Shown here piece after piece: positions 50,386 to 60,377 of a stretch of DNA of 64,000 nt. The DNA is from Thermodesulfobacteriota bacterium. Its GTDB lineage: Bacteria > Desulfobacterota > BSN033 > UBA1163. Both the position numbers and the translations under genes were made by a program. The first letter of the stretch is position 1; each line of letters opens with the position of its first letter. The notes below the pieces were generated by a model. It searched no databases. It was not told where the DNA came from and saw nothing but the letters and a program-made list of their open reading frames with translations. Location: contig JAOAHX010000005.1 in the NCBI GenBank assembly GCA_026415035.1, forward strand, positions 62,001 through 126,000. Direction: 5' to 3'.

Positions 50386-51984
50386 ATGGGGAAAAGCTTG
50401 AAGTGGCGTCTGATCCTCTACCTGGCCGTCACCCTTTTTGCCCTCCTCCTCTTTCTTCCGAGCGTCGTGCCGGAATTGCCGGATTGGTATTTCAAGGTGA
50501 TCCCCACGGAAAAGGTCCATCTTGGCCTCGACCTCCAAGGCGGGATGCATCTCGTCCTCGAGGTCGAAGCGGAGAAGGCGGTTGAGAGCTACCTGGAGAG
50601 GGTGAAGAATGATTTGAGGGAGGACCTGAGAGACAAAGGGATCCCCGTGGGGAAGATCGAGACCGAGAGGAACGGCCGGCTCCTCTTAGAGGTGGCCGGG
50701 GAGAAGGCCAAATGGGAGAAGGTCCTGAGCCAGCGCTACTCGGCGATGCAAGAACTCTCGACCACGGCCCTGGGACAAGGGGTCTGGAAGGTCGTCCTCG
50801 TCCTCGACAGCCGCCAGGCCGACCAGATCCGGCGGAATGCCATCGACCAGGCCCTTGAGACGATTCGGAACCGAATCGACCAATTCGGGGTGGCGGAGCC
50901 CGAGATCACCCTTCAGGGGACGGACCGCATCCTCATCCAACTGCCTGGCATCCGCGACCCCCAGAGGGCCATCGACCTGATCGGCCGAACCGCCCTTCTC
51001 GAGTTCAAGCTGGTGGACGAGGAGGGAGATCTCGAGGAGGCCCTGAAGGGGAATGTGCCCGAAGGCAGCATCGTCCTCTACCAAAGGCAGGTCGACCCCA
51101 AGACGGGGGGCGTGAAGAAGGTTCCCTATCTCTTGAAAGAGAAGACCCTGATGACGGGCGAGGTGCTGAAGGACGCCCGCGTGGCCATCGACACCCAATT
51201 AAACGAACCCTATGTGGCTTTGGAATTCGACGATGTCGGCGCCAAGCTATTCGAGCAGATCACCGGCGCGAACGTGAAGAAGCGCTTGGCGATCATCTTA
51301 GATGACAACGTCTATTCCGCGCCGGTGATCCAGGAGAGGATCTCAGGCGGTCGGGCCCAGATCACCGGGCGATTCGATATGAAGGAGGCGAGCGATTTAG
51401 CCATCGTCCTGCGGGCGGGCGCCCTGCCCGCGCCTGTCAAGATCCTCGAACAGCGGAGCGTGGGGCCCTCCTTGGGTCAGGATTCGATCCGGCAGGGGAT
51501 CCTCTCCGTCGTGATCAGTGCCATTTTAGTGGCCCTCTTCATGATCTTCTACTATCGGCTCTCTGGCGTGATTGCCGATGTCGCCCTGCTCCTCAACATC
51601 CTCCTCGTCCTTGGGGCCTTGGCCATCTTCAGGGCGACCCTCACCCTGCCCGGGATTGCGGGACTGGTCCTCTCGATCGGGATGGCCGTGGACGCCAACA
51701 TCCTGATCCACGAGCGCATCAAGGAAGAGCTGCGTTGGGGAAAGACGATCCGGGCGGCCATCGATGAAGGCTATCGACGGGCCTTTCTCACCATCCTCGA
51801 TTCGAACCTGACGACCTTGATCGCCGCCCTCTTCCTCTATCAATTCGGGACGGGCCCGGTCAGGGGATTTGCGGTCACCCTTTCGATCGGGATCCTGGCC
51901 AACATCTTTACGGCGGTTTATGTGACCCGATGGGTCTTCGATTTTCTGACGTTGAAGGTGAAGGTGAAGCGGTTGAGCATCTAA
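50386..51984 (+). CDS. secD: Protein translocase subunit SecD
   Basis: 532 residues, six spans with a large periplasmic domain after the first. SecD with SecF uses the proton gradient to pull secreted proteins out of the SecYEG channel. Marks: GLDLQGGMHLVLEVE (about 47-61), IRNRIDQFGVAEPEI, the D4-type region LLEFKLVDEEG, and the RND-like spans with VDANILIHERIKEE (about 436-449). yajC, often upstream, is absent here. Start ATG at 50386. Confidence 0.97.
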   Translation: MGKSLKWRLILYLAVTLFALLLFLPSVVPELPDWYFKVIPTEKVHLGLDLQGGMHLVLEVEAEKAVESYLERVKNDLREDLRDKGIPVGKIETERNGRLLLEVAGEKAKWEKVLSQRYSAMQELSTTALGQGVWKVVLVLDSRQADQIRRNAIDQALETIRNRIDQFGVAEPEITLQGTDRILIQLPGIRDPQRAIDLIGRTALLEFKLVDEEGDLEEALKGNVPEGSIVLYQRQVDPKTGGVKKVPYLLKEKTLMTGEVLKDARVAIDTQLNEPYVALEFDDVGAKLFEQITGANVKKRLAIILDDNVYSAPVIQERISGGRAQITGRFDMKEASDLAIVLRAGALPAPVKILEQRSVGPSLGQDSIRQGILSVVISAILVALFMIFYYRLSGVIADVALLLNILLVLGALAIFRATLTLPGIAGLVLSIGMAVDANILIHERIKEELRWGKTIRAAIDEGYRRAFLTILDSNLTTLIAALFLYQFGTGPVRGFAVTLSIGILANIFTAVYVTRWVFDFLTLKVKVKRLSI

Positions 51985-52028
51985 CCCCCCCTGGTGGAAT
52001 GGGGGTGCAGAGCGGTTGAGCGAAGACG

Positions 52029-52940
52029 ATGGAGTTGATCCGGCCCGGAACCAAGTTCGATTTTATCGGGAAGAAGAGATTTACGATCTGGGTCTCGGCG
52101 ATCGCCCTTTTGATCAGCCTGGGGTCGATCTTTCTTCACAAAGGATTGAAATATGGCGTCGACTTCGCCGGAGGGATTCTGATCCAGGTCCGGTTCTCCC
52201 AGGCCGTCGAGATCGCCGAAGTTCGACAGGCCATGGAGGCCATGGGATCGAAGGATGCCATGGTCCAGAAGTTCGGAGGGGAGAACGAATTTTTGATCCG
52301 GGTGGAGAAGTCGGAGGAGGAGCTTGAACCCCTCTCCAAGAAGATCCAGGCCTCCCTCCAGGAGCGGTTCGAAGGGAGGGCGCCGGAGATCCGGCGAGTG
52401 GAGGTCGTCGGACCCAAAGTTGGGAAGGATTTAAAGAGAAAGGCGATCTGGGCCGTGGCCCTCTCCTTTGCCGCCATCCTCGTTTTCGTGGCCTGGAGGT
52501 TCAGGCAGGTCTCCTTTGGATTGGGAGGGATCGCTGCCCTCATCCACGACATCCTCATTACCTACGGTGCGATCTCCCTGGCGGGCCTGGAATACTCCCT
52601 TCCCCTGATGGCCGTCATCCTGACGATCATCGGGTTTTCCATCAACGATACCATCGTCATCTTCGACAGGGTTCGGGAGAACATGAAGAAGATGAGGAAG
52701 GAGACGCTCGAAACGATCTTCAACGTGAGCATCAACGAGACCCTTGGCCGGACGATCCTCACCTCCGGAACCGTGATGATGGTGGTCCTCATCCTCTTCA
52801 TCTTCGGCGGACCGGTGATTCACGATTTCGCCCTGACCCTGATCGTGGGCCTCGTCTCCGGGACGTATTCGACCATCTATGTGGCCAGCCCGGTCGTCCT
52901 CTTCTGGAACCGTTACTTCGCCAGGAAGAAGAAAGATTGA
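52029..52940 (+). CDS. secF: Protein translocase subunit SecF
   Basis: 303 residues with six spans and the short periplasmic domain after span 1. Marks: KYGVDFAGGILIQVRF (about 40-55), GFSINDTIVIFDRVREN (about 201-217) and SINETLGRTILTSGT. It starts 44 bases after secD and forms a complex with it. Length and motifs are normal. Confidence 0.97.
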   Translation: MELIRPGTKFDFIGKKRFTIWVSAIALLISLGSIFLHKGLKYGVDFAGGILIQVRFSQAVEIAEVRQAMEAMGSKDAMVQKFGGENEFLIRVEKSEEELEPLSKKIQASLQERFEGRAPEIRRVEVVGPKVGKDLKRKAIWAVALSFAAILVFVAWRFRQVSFGLGGIAALIHDILITYGAISLAGLEYSLPLMAVILTIIGFSINDTIVIFDRVRENMKKMRKETLETIFNVSINETLGRTILTSGTVMMVVLILFIFGGPVIHDFALTLIVGLVSGTYSTIYVASPVVLFWNRYFARKKKD

Positions 52941-52953
52941 CCCCGGCCTTTTC

Positions 52954-52982
52954 TTGACAGAACGGCAAGGAATATATTAATA
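52954..52982 (+). promoter_or_regulatory. Candidate promoter of rplM-rpsI
   Basis: TTGACA (52954-52959) followed by the AT-rich run AATATATTAATAG; TTAATA (52977-52982) is at the standard 17-base spacing. The L13 gene starts at 53003 after GAGGTAAC. Confidence 0.5.
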
Positions 52983-53002
52983 GATGTTTTTGAGGTAACT
53001 TT

Positions 53003-53431
53003 ATGAAGACCTTTCATGCCAAAAAAGAGGAAGTCAAACCCCAGTGGTATCTGGTGGATGCCGAGGGGAAGGTCCTGGGAAGATTGGCCGCCCAGGTGGC
53101 CAAGATCTTGAGGGGCAAACATAAACCCATCTTTACCCCCCACGTGGATACCGGCGATTTCGTCGTCGTGGTCAACGCCGAGAAGGTGACCCTGACCGGA
53201 AAGAAGTTGAAGGGGAAGGTGTACTATCGCCACACCGGCTATCCCGGCGGGATCCGGGAGATGACCGCGGAGAAGATGTTGGCCAAAAAGCCCGCCGAGA
53301 TGTTCCGGATGGCCGTCAAGGGAATGCTGCCCAAGACGAGCCTCGGGAGGCAGATGATCCAGAAATTGAAAGTCTATGCCGGGCCCACACACCCTCACGA
53401 AGCCCAGAAGCCCATCCCCCTAACGCTATGA
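53003..53431 (+). CDS. rplM: 50S ribosomal protein L13
   Basis: 142 residues, standard for bacterial L13, an early-assembly protein of the large subunit. Marks: [46 protein letters not shown] and [11 protein letters not shown]. It is followed by rpsI after 44 bases, the near-universal pairing. Confidence 0.98.
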   Translation: MKTFHAKKEEVKPQWYLVDAEGKVLGRLAAQVAKILRGKHKPIFTPHVDTGDFVVVVNAEKVTLTGKKLKGKVYYRHTGYPGGIREMTAEKMLAKKPAEMFRMAVKGMLPKTSLGRQMIQKLKVYAGPTHPHEAQKPIPLTL

Positions 53432-53475
53432 GATAGGCCGACGGACGAAAACCCCTTTTAAAGAAGGAGAGACGA

Positions 53476-53865
53476 GTGCCAGAACCCATTTACGCCACCG
53501 GAAAGAGAAAGACCGCCATCGCCAGGGTATGGTTGGAGCCAGGCCAGGGAAGGTTCGTCGTCAACGAGCGGACCTTGAAGGAGTATTTCGGAAGGGAGAC
53601 CTGCGAGATGGTGATCATGCAGCCCTTCGACCTGACCGGAACTCGAAATCAGTTCGATGTGAAGGCCAAGGTTCATGGGGGCGGGATCGTGGGACAGTCC
53701 GAGGCGATCCGCCACGGGATCGCCAAGGCCCTCCTCCTTTACAACTCGGAATTTAAAGAGGTCCTGAGAAAGGCCGGCCTCCTCACCAGGGATTCGAGGA
53801 TTAAGGAGCGGAAGAAATACGGATTGCGAGGCGCCAGGAGGAGACCGCAGTATTCGAAGCGGTAA
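53476..53865 (+). CDS. rpsI: 30S ribosomal protein S9
   Basis: 129 residues starting with GTG at 53476 after GAAGGAGAG. Marks: [15 protein letters not shown] at the start, [22 protein letters not shown] in the middle, and the basic tail ending RRPQYSKR that reaches the P-site tRNA in ribosomes. A terminator follows 26 bases after the stop. Confidence 0.98.
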   Translation: MPEPIYATGKRKTAIARVWLEPGQGRFVVNERTLKEYFGRETCEMVIMQPFDLTGTRNQFDVKAKVHGGGIVGQSEAIRHGIAKALLLYNSEFKEVLRKAGLLTRDSRIKERKKYGLRGARRRPQYSKR

Positions 53866-53890
53866 AGGCGAAACCCGACGGGGCGGAGCA

Positions 53891-53916
53891 AGGGAGGTGA
53901 GAGACCTCCCTTTTTT
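53891..53916 (+). terminator. Rho-independent terminator after rpsI
   Basis: GGGAGGT-GAGAG-ACCTCCC stem-loop with six T residues. Ends the ribosomal protein unit before argC. Confidence 0.9.
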
Positions 53917-53988
53917 GTTCACCCCGGCCGGGTTTGAAAGGCCGAGGTGCTTTCCTCATCCAATCGGGAAGGAAGAAGGAGGGTATTG

Positions 53989-55029
53989 ATGAAAACGAGG
54001 GTCGGGATCGTCGGGGCGACCGGATATACAGGGCTCGAGCTTCTCCGACTTCTCTTGCGACATCCCGAGGTCGAACTCACCGCGCTCACCTCCCAAAAGT
54101 ATGCGGGCCTTCCGATCGACCAGGTCTTCCCCTCCCTTTCGGGCCTGATCCAGGTGGAGTGCGAGGCCCTTTCGGTAGAGGCCCTTTCGAAGAAGGCCGA
54201 TTTCCTCTTCTGCGCCCTCCCCCACAAGACGGCGATGGAGACGGTCCCCTCCCTCTACCGAGCCGGAAAGAGGGTGGTGGACCTGAGCGCCGATTTCAGG
54301 TTGAAGGACGCCTCGGTGTATGAACGGTGGTATCAAAAGCACACCGCGCCAGAACTTTTAGGCGAATCGGTCTACGGGCTTCCGGAGCTACACCGTTCGA
54401 GAATCCGGACCGCCAAGATCGTCGGAAACCCCGGGTGTTATCCCACGGCCGCCCTCATCGGGTTGATCCCTTTGATTCAGAGGGAGCTGATCTCCCTTGA
54501 GGGGATTGTGATCGATTCGAAGTCAGGGGTGAGCGGTGCCGGTCGGGATCTGGTCCTGGAGTCGCTCTTCTGCGAGGTGAACGAAGGCGTCAAGGCCTAC
54601 AAAATCTTCAATCATCGACATACCCCCGAGATCGAGCAAGAGGCCAGTCTCCTGGCCCGAAAAAGGGTTTCGGTGACCTTCGTGCCCCATCTCATCCCCA
54701 TGGATCGGGGGATCCTGACGACCCTCTACGTTCAACTGGCCAAGGGGATCAAGGCCGAAGACCTCCTCCGAGCCTTTCGCGAAACCTATGAGGCCGAACC
54801 CTTCGTCCGGATCTACCCGAAGGGCAGGGTTCCGAATACGAAGGACGTGAGGGGTTCGAATTTCTGCGATGTCGGCGTGGCGGTGGATGAAACTGGCAGC
54901 CGGGGGGTGATCGTCACGGCGATCGACAACCTGGTGAAGGGGGCCTCAGGCCAGGCCATCCAGAACATGAACCTCATGCTGGGCTATCCCGAGACTTTGG
55001 GCCTCGAAGGGATCCCCTTGGTTCCTTAG
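53989..55029 (+). CDS. argC: N-acetyl-gamma-glutamyl-phosphate reductase
   Basis: 346 residues. Reduces N-acetylglutamyl phosphate to the semialdehyde with NADPH in arginine synthesis. Marks: VGIVGATGYTGLELLRLL (NADPH loop, about 4-21), the catalytic Cys in VGNPGCYPTA (near 147), and the His in KIFNHRHTPEI and FVPHLIPMDRGI. ATG 53989 follows GAAGGAGGG; the upstream in-frame extension is rejected. rplM-rpsI-argC is an order known in Desulfobacterota relatives. Confidence 0.96.
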   Translation: MKTRVGIVGATGYTGLELLRLLLRHPEVELTALTSQKYAGLPIDQVFPSLSGLIQVECEALSVEALSKKADFLFCALPHKTAMETVPSLYRAGKRVVDLSADFRLKDASVYERWYQKHTAPELLGESVYGLPELHRSRIRTAKIVGNPGCYPTAALIGLIPLIQRELISLEGIVIDSKSGVSGAGRDLVLESLFCEVNEGVKAYKIFNHRHTPEIEQEASLLARKRVSVTFVPHLIPMDRGILTTLYVQLAKGIKAEDLLRAFRETYEAEPFVRIYPKGRVPNTKDVRGSNFCDVGVAVDETGSRGVIVTAIDNLVKGASGQAIQNMNLMLGYPETLGLEGIPLVP

Positions 55030-55076
55030 CCCTCCGAAGCCTCAAGGCCCGCATTCCACGCTGTCCTTCCTCTTCA

Positions 55077-55105
55077 TTTACAACCCCTGGAGATTCTGTT
55101 AAATT
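55077..55105 (+). promoter_or_regulatory. Candidate mutS promoter, likely leaderless
   Basis: TTTACA (55077-55082), 17-base spacer, TAAATT (55100-55105); the ATG is at 55116 and no Shine-Dalgarno sequence lies between. Confidence 0.5.
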
Positions 55106-55115
55106 ATCCTTTCGT

Positions 55116-57722
55116 ATGGCCGAAAAACCCTACACGCCGATGATCCGGCAGTATCTTCAGATCAAGAGTCAATATCCCGATGCGATCCTCTTCTTTCGCA
55201 TGGGCGATTTCTACGAGATGTTCTTCGAGGATGCCGAGGTGGCCTCGAGGGAGTTGGAGATCGCCTTGACCTCGAGGGACAAGGGGAAGAAGGAGAGCAT
55301 CCCCCTCTGCGGCGTTCCCTATTTCACGGCCGAAAGTTATATTTCGAAACTCTTGCAGAAGGGATATAAGGTCGCCCTTTGTGATCAGGTGGAAGACCCG
55401 AAATCGGCCAAGGGGATCGTCAAAAGGGAGGTGGTTCGCGTCTTCACCCCGGGCCTTTCCACCGATCCCCTTCAGCTTGGGACCGGGGCGAACAATTATC
55501 TCATGGGGTTTTTGGCGGAGGGAGACGTCTTCGGCCTCGCCTTTCTCGACATCTCCACCGGCGAACTGAGGACAAGCCAGATCTCTGGGGTCGAGTCCTT
55601 TCTCAACGAGGCCCAGCGAAATGAACCCAAGGAGATCCTCACCCTTGAGAAGTTCAAGCAGCACCCCGCCTTCTCTCGGTTCAAGAGATGTTTCGAAGAC
55701 GCCCTGATCAATTACCTGGAGGATTCTACACCCGGGTCGCCCCTTCTCCTTCCCGAGACCTTTCGCGAGGCGATCCCGTCCGATTCTCCCCTCTCGGCCC
55801 TGGCGACGGCGATGGTCCTCCACTATGCGGAGGAGAACCAGAAGCGGCCCCTCTCCCATATTCGGTCGATCCTCTTCTACCGGATCCAGGATTACATGGT
55901 CCTCGACGAGGCGACCCAGCGGAATTTGGAGCTGACCCAGACGCTCTTCGATTCCGGCAAGAAGGGTTCCCTCTTCTGGGTCCTCGACGAGACGAGGACC
56001 CCCATGGGGAGCCGAAAGCTGAGGCAGTGGATGAATTACCCCCTGTTGGACCTTTCGACCATCGAGCGCAGGCTCGACAGCGTCGGGGAGTTGAAGGAGA
56101 AGAGGATCGAGAGAAGCCGTGTGAGGGAGGCTTTGCAGGGGGTTCTGGACATGGAGAGGCTGACCTCCCGCATCCTCCTCGGCCATGCCCATGCCCGGGA
56201 CCTGGTCGGATTGAAGGAATCGATCCGGAGACTTCCCGATCTCAAGATCCTCCTGCAGGCCTTCACCTCTCCTCTCTTGAAGGAGGTCGCGGAGCAGATC
56301 GAAGGCTTTGAGGACCTGTTTCAACTCCTCGAGGCGGCCATCGTCGATCAGCCCCCGGTGACCGTGAGAGAGGGAGGGATCATCAAACCCCACTTCGATC
56401 GAGAGCTGGACGAGCTGAGGGAGATCAGCAGGGAGGGGAAGAGATGGGTCCTCCAGTTGGAGGCCGAGGAGAGGAGGCGCACGGGGATCTCCTCTCTCAA
56501 GATCCGTTATAACCAGGTCTTCGGTTATTACATCGAGGTGACCAAGAGCAATCTTCACCTCGTCCCCGACCGTTACGTCCGGAAACAGACCTTGGTCAAT
56601 GCCGAGCGCTTCATCACGCCGGAACTGAAGGAGTTCGAGACCAAGGTGTTGGGGGCGGAGGAGGCGATCCGGCAGCTTGAATATCGGATCTTCGAGGAGG
56701 TCCTGAGGAAGGTCTCCGAGGCGACCCCCCGGCTCCAGAGGACCTCTTCGGCCATCGGGATGCTCGACGGCCTCGCCTCGCTCGCCGAGGTGGCGGACCG
56801 TTACGATTACTGCCGGCCCACATTGGACGAAAGCGGGGAGCTCTCCATCGTGGATGGCCGACATCCCGTCCTCGAACGGATGGCGTTGCCGGAACGATTC
56901 GTTCCCAACGACACCTTCCTCGATCTCCAGGAGCAACAAATCCTCATCCTCACCGGACCGAACATGGCCGGCAAGTCGACCTATCTCCGGCAGGTGGCGC
57001 TCATCGTCCTCATGGCCCAGATGGGCAGCTTCGTCCCCGCGGCCGAGGCCCGGATCGGGCTTGTGGACCGAATCTTCACCCGCATCGGCGCGCTGGACAA
57101 TCTCGCGAGAGGACAGAGCACCTTCATGGTCGAGATGAAGGAGATGGCCCGAATCCTCCAGGAGGCCACCTCGCGAAGCCTCGTCATCTTGGACGAGGTG
57201 GGGAGGGGGACGAGCACCTTCGATGGGCTGAGCATCGCCTGGTCGGTGGTGGAGTATCTTCACGATCATCCCTTTGTCAGGCCAAGGACCCTCTTCGCCA
57301 CGCACTATCACGAACTCACCGAGCTTGCCCTGACCAAAGAGAGGGTGAAGAACTACAACATGGCCGTGAAAGAGTGGGGAGGCGAGATCATCTTCCTCCG
57401 GAAGGTGGTGGAGGGAGGGACGAACCGTAGCTATGGGATTCAGGTGGCCAAATTGGCGGGCCTCCCCATGAAGGTGATCGACCGTGCCAGGGAGATCCTT
57501 TCGAACCTCGAGCGGGGAGAATTCGACGCGATGGGCATGCCGAGGCTTGCCCGCTCCAAGGGGACGCCATCGGCCCCGAAGACCCCATTCCAGCCATCCC
57601 TCTTCTCTCCGACCGATCCCCTCCGGATGGAGTTGAAGAGGATCGACCCAGACCGGATGACCCCGATCGAAGCCCTGAACGTCTTGAGCGAATTGAAGAA
57701 GCGGGCGGAGAAGGAAGCCTGA
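55116..57722 (+). CDS. mutS: DNA mismatch repair protein MutS
   Basis: 868 residues. Recognises mismatches and calls MutL. The mismatch-binding Phe-x-Glu is in [11 protein letters not shown] (about 28-38), then connector, lever and clamp domains, and a C-terminal ATPase with [14 protein letters not shown] (about 617-630), VIFTR-like [26 protein letters not shown] and [10 protein letters not shown]. Full length for MutS1. No mutL nearby. No ribosome site precedes the ATG. Confidence 0.97.
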   Translation: MAEKPYTPMIRQYLQIKSQYPDAILFFRMGDFYEMFFEDAEVASRELEIALTSRDKGKKESIPLCGVPYFTAESYISKLLQKGYKVALCDQVEDPKSAKGIVKREVVRVFTPGLSTDPLQLGTGANNYLMGFLAEGDVFGLAFLDISTGELRTSQISGVESFLNEAQRNEPKEILTLEKFKQHPAFSRFKRCFEDALINYLEDSTPGSPLLLPETFREAIPSDSPLSALATAMVLHYAEENQKRPLSHIRSILFYRIQDYMVLDEATQRNLELTQTLFDSGKKGSLFWVLDETRTPMGSRKLRQWMNYPLLDLSTIERRLDSVGELKEKRIERSRVREALQGVLDMERLTSRILLGHAHARDLVGLKESIRRLPDLKILLQAFTSPLLKEVAEQIEGFEDLFQLLEAAIVDQPPVTVREGGIIKPHFDRELDELREISREGKRWVLQLEAEERRRTGISSLKIRYNQVFGYYIEVTKSNLHLVPDRYVRKQTLVNAERFITPELKEFETKVLGAEEAIRQLEYRIFEEVLRKVSEATPRLQRTSSAIGMLDGLASLAEVADRYDYCRPTLDESGELSIVDGRHPVLERMALPERFVPNDTFLDLQEQQILILTGPNMAGKSTYLRQVALIVLMAQMGSFVPAAEARIGLVDRIFTRIGALDNLARGQSTFMVEMKEMARILQEATSRSLVILDEVGRGTSTFDGLSIAWSVVEYLHDHPFVRPRTLFATHYHELTELALTKERVKNYNMAVKEWGGEIIFLRKVVEGGTNRSYGIQVAKLAGLPMKVIDRAREILSNLERGEFDAMGMPRLARSKGTPSAPKTPFQPSLFSPTDPLRMELKRIDPDRMTPIEALNVLSELKKRAEKEA

Positions 57723-57726
57723 TCTC

Positions 57727-58383
57727 ATGATTGATTTTCCAAAGGCAAGGGCCAAGATGGTCGAGGAGCAGATCGTCGAGAGGGGGATCAAAGACCCTCG
57801 CGTCATCGCTGCGATGCGGAAGGTCCCCAGGCACCTCTTCGTCGAGGAGGCCCTCCAGAATCAGGCTTACAATGACCGCCCCCTACCCATCGGAGAGAAA
57901 CAGACGATCTCCCAGCCCTATATGGTCGCCCTGATGACGGAGGCCCTCGAATTGGAGGGGACGGAAAGGGTGCTCGAGATCGGTACGGGTTCGGGATATC
58001 AGACCGCGATCTTGGCCGAACTGGCTCGGGAGGTCTACTCGATCGAACGGATTCGCTCGCTGGCCCTCCGGGCGAGAAAGCGGCTCTACGACCTCGGCTA
58101 CTACAACGTCGAAATCAAAATCTTCGACGGGACCTATGGATGGCCTGAAAAGGGCCCGTTTGACGCCATCATCGTCACCGCGGGTTCACCGGAGGTTCCG
58201 AGGCCCCTCTACGAGCAGCTCTCCACGGGGGGGAGGTTGGTCATCCCCGTGGGCGATGCCGAGGTCCAGGACCTCCTGCGAATCCGAAAGACGCCGGAGG
58301 GGATGAAAAAAGAGGATCTGGGCGGGTGCCGGTTCGTCAAGTTGATCGGAAGGTATGGCTGGGAAGAGGGAGAAGCCTTTTAG
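57727..58383 (+). CDS. pcm: Protein-L-isoaspartate O-methyltransferase
   Basis: 218 residues. Methylates isoaspartyl residues in aged proteins using S-adenosylmethionine. Marks: [41 protein letters not shown] and the SAM motif [16 protein letters not shown] (about 78-93), then [17 protein letters not shown] and GRLVIPVG. It starts four bases after the mutS stop and is followed by tsaD after four bases, so one message is likely. Confidence 0.96.
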   Translation: MIDFPKARAKMVEEQIVERGIKDPRVIAAMRKVPRHLFVEEALQNQAYNDRPLPIGEKQTISQPYMVALMTEALELEGTERVLEIGTGSGYQTAILAELAREVYSIERIRSLALRARKRLYDLGYYNVEIKIFDGTYGWPEKGPFDAIIVTAGSPEVPRPLYEQLSTGGRLVIPVGDAEVQDLLRIRKTPEGMKKEDLGGCRFVKLIGRYGWEEGEAF

Positions 58384-58387
58384 GCCC

Positions 58388-59398
58388 ATGAGGATTCTGG
58401 CCATCGAGACGTCCTGCGACGATACGGGAGCGGCGGTCCTTCTCAACGGAAGGGAGATCCTCTCCAACGTCGTCTCCTCCCAAGTTCCGGTTCACCAGAA
58501 GTACGGTGGGGTCGTTCCGGAACTGGCCTCGAGGAGACACCTCGAAGCGATCGTTCCCATCGTAGAAGAGGCCCTCAGGGGAGCGGGGCTGACCCTGGAG
58601 GAGATCGATGCCGTGGCGGTTACGCAGGGCCCGGGGTTGGTGGGATCGCTCCTGGTAGGCCTCTCTTTTGCGAAGTCGATTGCCTTTGGCCGAAAGCTCC
58701 CCTTGATAGGGGTGAATCACCTTGAAGCCCACCTCTCGGCCATCTTTCTCGAGCCGAGGCGGCCGAGATTTCCTTATGTGGGGCTTGTGGTCTCAGGAGG
58801 CCATACGGCCCTCTTCCATGTGGAGGGGTTTGGAAAGTACCATCTCCTTGGCCAGACCAGAGACGATGCGGCAGGCGAGGCCTTCGATAAGGTGGCCAAA
58901 TGGCTCGGGTTGGGTTACCCGGGGGGGCCGATCATCGACCGGCTGGCCTCCGAGGGCAACCCCAAGGCCATCCGCTTTCCGAGGGCCTCGATCTCGAAGG
59001 ATTCCTTCGATTTCAGTTTCAGCGGGTTGAAGACCGCGGTCATCCAATACGTAAAAGCCCATTGGAATCCCGAAGAGGCCCTGCCACCCGGGGCAATCCA
59101 GGACATCGTCTCGAGCTTTCAGGAGGCGGTGGTCGATATCCTGATCAAGAAGACGTTTCACGCGGCCAGGCATCTCGGCGCAAAGCGGGTCGTCCTCAGC
59201 GGAGGGGTGGCCGCCAACCGGCGTCTCAGGCAGCGGATGGCGGAGGTCGCCTCGGATGAGAAGGTCCGCCTCTATCTCCCTTCCCCGGAGTTCTGCACCG
59301 ACAATGCCGCGATGGTGGGAGTGGTGGGTTATGAGTACTTGAAAAGGGGCATCCAGTCGCCGCTTTCCCTTAATGCCTTCTCGAGTCTGGCCGTCTGA
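58388..59398 (+). CDS. tsaD: TsaD, tRNA t6A transferase subunit
   Basis: 336 residues of the Kae1/YgjD family. With TsaB and TsaE it transfers the threonylcarbamoyl group to A37 of tRNA. Marks: ILAIETSCDDTGAAVL at the start, HQKYGGVVPELASRRHLEAI, the metal site NHLEAHLSA, VSGGHTAL, DDAAGEAFDKVAK and GGVAANRRLR. ATG at 58388; an in-frame start at 58355 would overlap pcm and is less likely. tsaE is elsewhere in this window (267-767). Confidence 0.96.
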   Translation: MRILAIETSCDDTGAAVLLNGREILSNVVSSQVPVHQKYGGVVPELASRRHLEAIVPIVEEALRGAGLTLEEIDAVAVTQGPGLVGSLLVGLSFAKSIAFGRKLPLIGVNHLEAHLSAIFLEPRRPRFPYVGLVVSGGHTALFHVEGFGKYHLLGQTRDDAAGEAFDKVAKWLGLGYPGGPIIDRLASEGNPKAIRFPRASISKDSFDFSFSGLKTAVIQYVKAHWNPEEALPPGAIQDIVSSFQEAVVDILIKKTFHAARHLGAKRVVLSGGVAANRRLRQRMAEVASDEKVRLYLPSPEFCTDNAAMVGVVGYEYLKRGIQSPLSLNAFSSLAV

Positions 59399-59473
59399 CC
59401 TTAGGATCTCGACCAGGGCATCGATTCCCACAGGTATCGGAAATCGCTTAAGGGGGAGGAGAAAGAAGGGGCG

Positions 59474-60370
59474 ATGACCTCGATCCGGCGGGAGCTTCGG
59501 CAATTCGGCCTTTCACCCAGGAAGGGGATGGGACAACACTTCCTCGTGGATCGGAGGGTCCTCGAAAGGATCCTCCGGACCGCAGAGGTTAGACCCGATG
59601 AGGTCGTCCTGGAGGTGGGGCCGGGGCTTGGGGAGTTGACGCTCGGCCTCGCAAGACTGGCAAGAAGGGTCATCTGTGTGGAGCTCGATTCAGGGCTTGC
59701 GGAGGTCCTCAAGCAGAAGGTGAAAGGGCTCTCCAATGTTGACATTCTCATAGAGGACATCCTGAAGACCGACTTTGAGGCCCTCTTCCTTCGGTTCCAA
59801 AGACCGCTCAAGGTGGTGGCCAACCTTCCCTACCAGATCTCCACTCCTCTCCTCTTTCGCTTCATGGAATCACGCCACCTCTTTTCCGACCTCACCCTGA
59901 TGTTGCAACGGGAGGTGGTCGAGCGCCTCGTCGCCCCTCCAGGCGGAAAGCCCTACGGCGCCCTCTCCGTCCTCATCCAGTCTGTCTCCGAACCCTCCCT
60001 CCGTTTTGTCGTAAGGCCCTCCGCCTTCTTTCCTCCCCCGAAGGTGGAGTCGGCAGTCGTTCGGATCCTCTGGAAGGAGAGAACGATCCTCGACCGGGTG
60101 GGCGAGGAGTGGTTTCGAAGGGTCGTCCGGGCCTCCTTCGGATATCGAAGAAAGACCCTGCTCAACGCCTTAAAACGCTCCGATCTTCTCCCCTCGGGTT
60201 CGATCGAGCCCCGACTGAAGGCCATCGGCATCGACCCGGGGAGGAGGCCAGAGACGCTCACCCTCGAGGAATTCGCCCTTCTCGCCGAGGGGTTGAGAGG
60301 CCCTGAAAAATCGATTGAAAAAGGCCCAGGGAATGATTATCTTAAAGGTGATTTAAACCCAAGGAGATGA
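59474..60370 (+). CDS. rsmA: 16S rRNA dimethyladenosine transferase
   Basis: 298 residues (KsgA). Dimethylates the two adjacent adenines near the 3' end of 16S rRNA during small-subunit maturation. Marks: [50 protein letters not shown] and [12 protein letters not shown]. The last 25 residues are basic and extra. The promoter of clpB appears to lie inside its 3' end. Confidence 0.95.
   Translation: MTSIRRELRQFGLSPRKGMGQHFLVDRRVLERILRTAEVRPDEVVLEVGPGLGELTLGLARLARRVICVELDSGLAEVLKQKVKGLSNVDILIEDILKTDFEALFLRFQRPLKVVANLPYQISTPLLFRFMESRHLFSDLTLMLQREVVERLVAPPGGKPYGALSVLIQSVSEPSLRFVVRPSAFFPPPKVESAVVRILWKERTILDRVGEEWFRRVVRASFGYRRKTLLNALKRSDLLPSGSIEPRLKAIGIDPGRRPETLTLEEFALLAEGLRGPEKSIEKGPGNDYLKGDLNPRR
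60315..60343 (+). promoter_or_regulatory. Candidate clpB promoter inside rsmA
   Basis: TTGAAA (60315-60320), 17-base spacer, TATCTT (60338-60343), 35 bases before the clpB ATG. No CIRCE element is visible. Confidence 0.45.
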
Positions 60371-60377
60371 AAGACGA

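Noticed and set aside
55104-57806. 900-residue open frame on the minus strand
   Set aside because: It is the antisense of mutS; the product is His/Asp/Leu-rich low-complexity, as expected from the codon bias of the real gene.
60315-60343. Sigma-32 heat-shock promoter for clpB
   Set aside because: TTGAAA is present but the CCCCATNT-type -10 is not; an ordinary sigma-70 reading with a 17-base spacer fits better.
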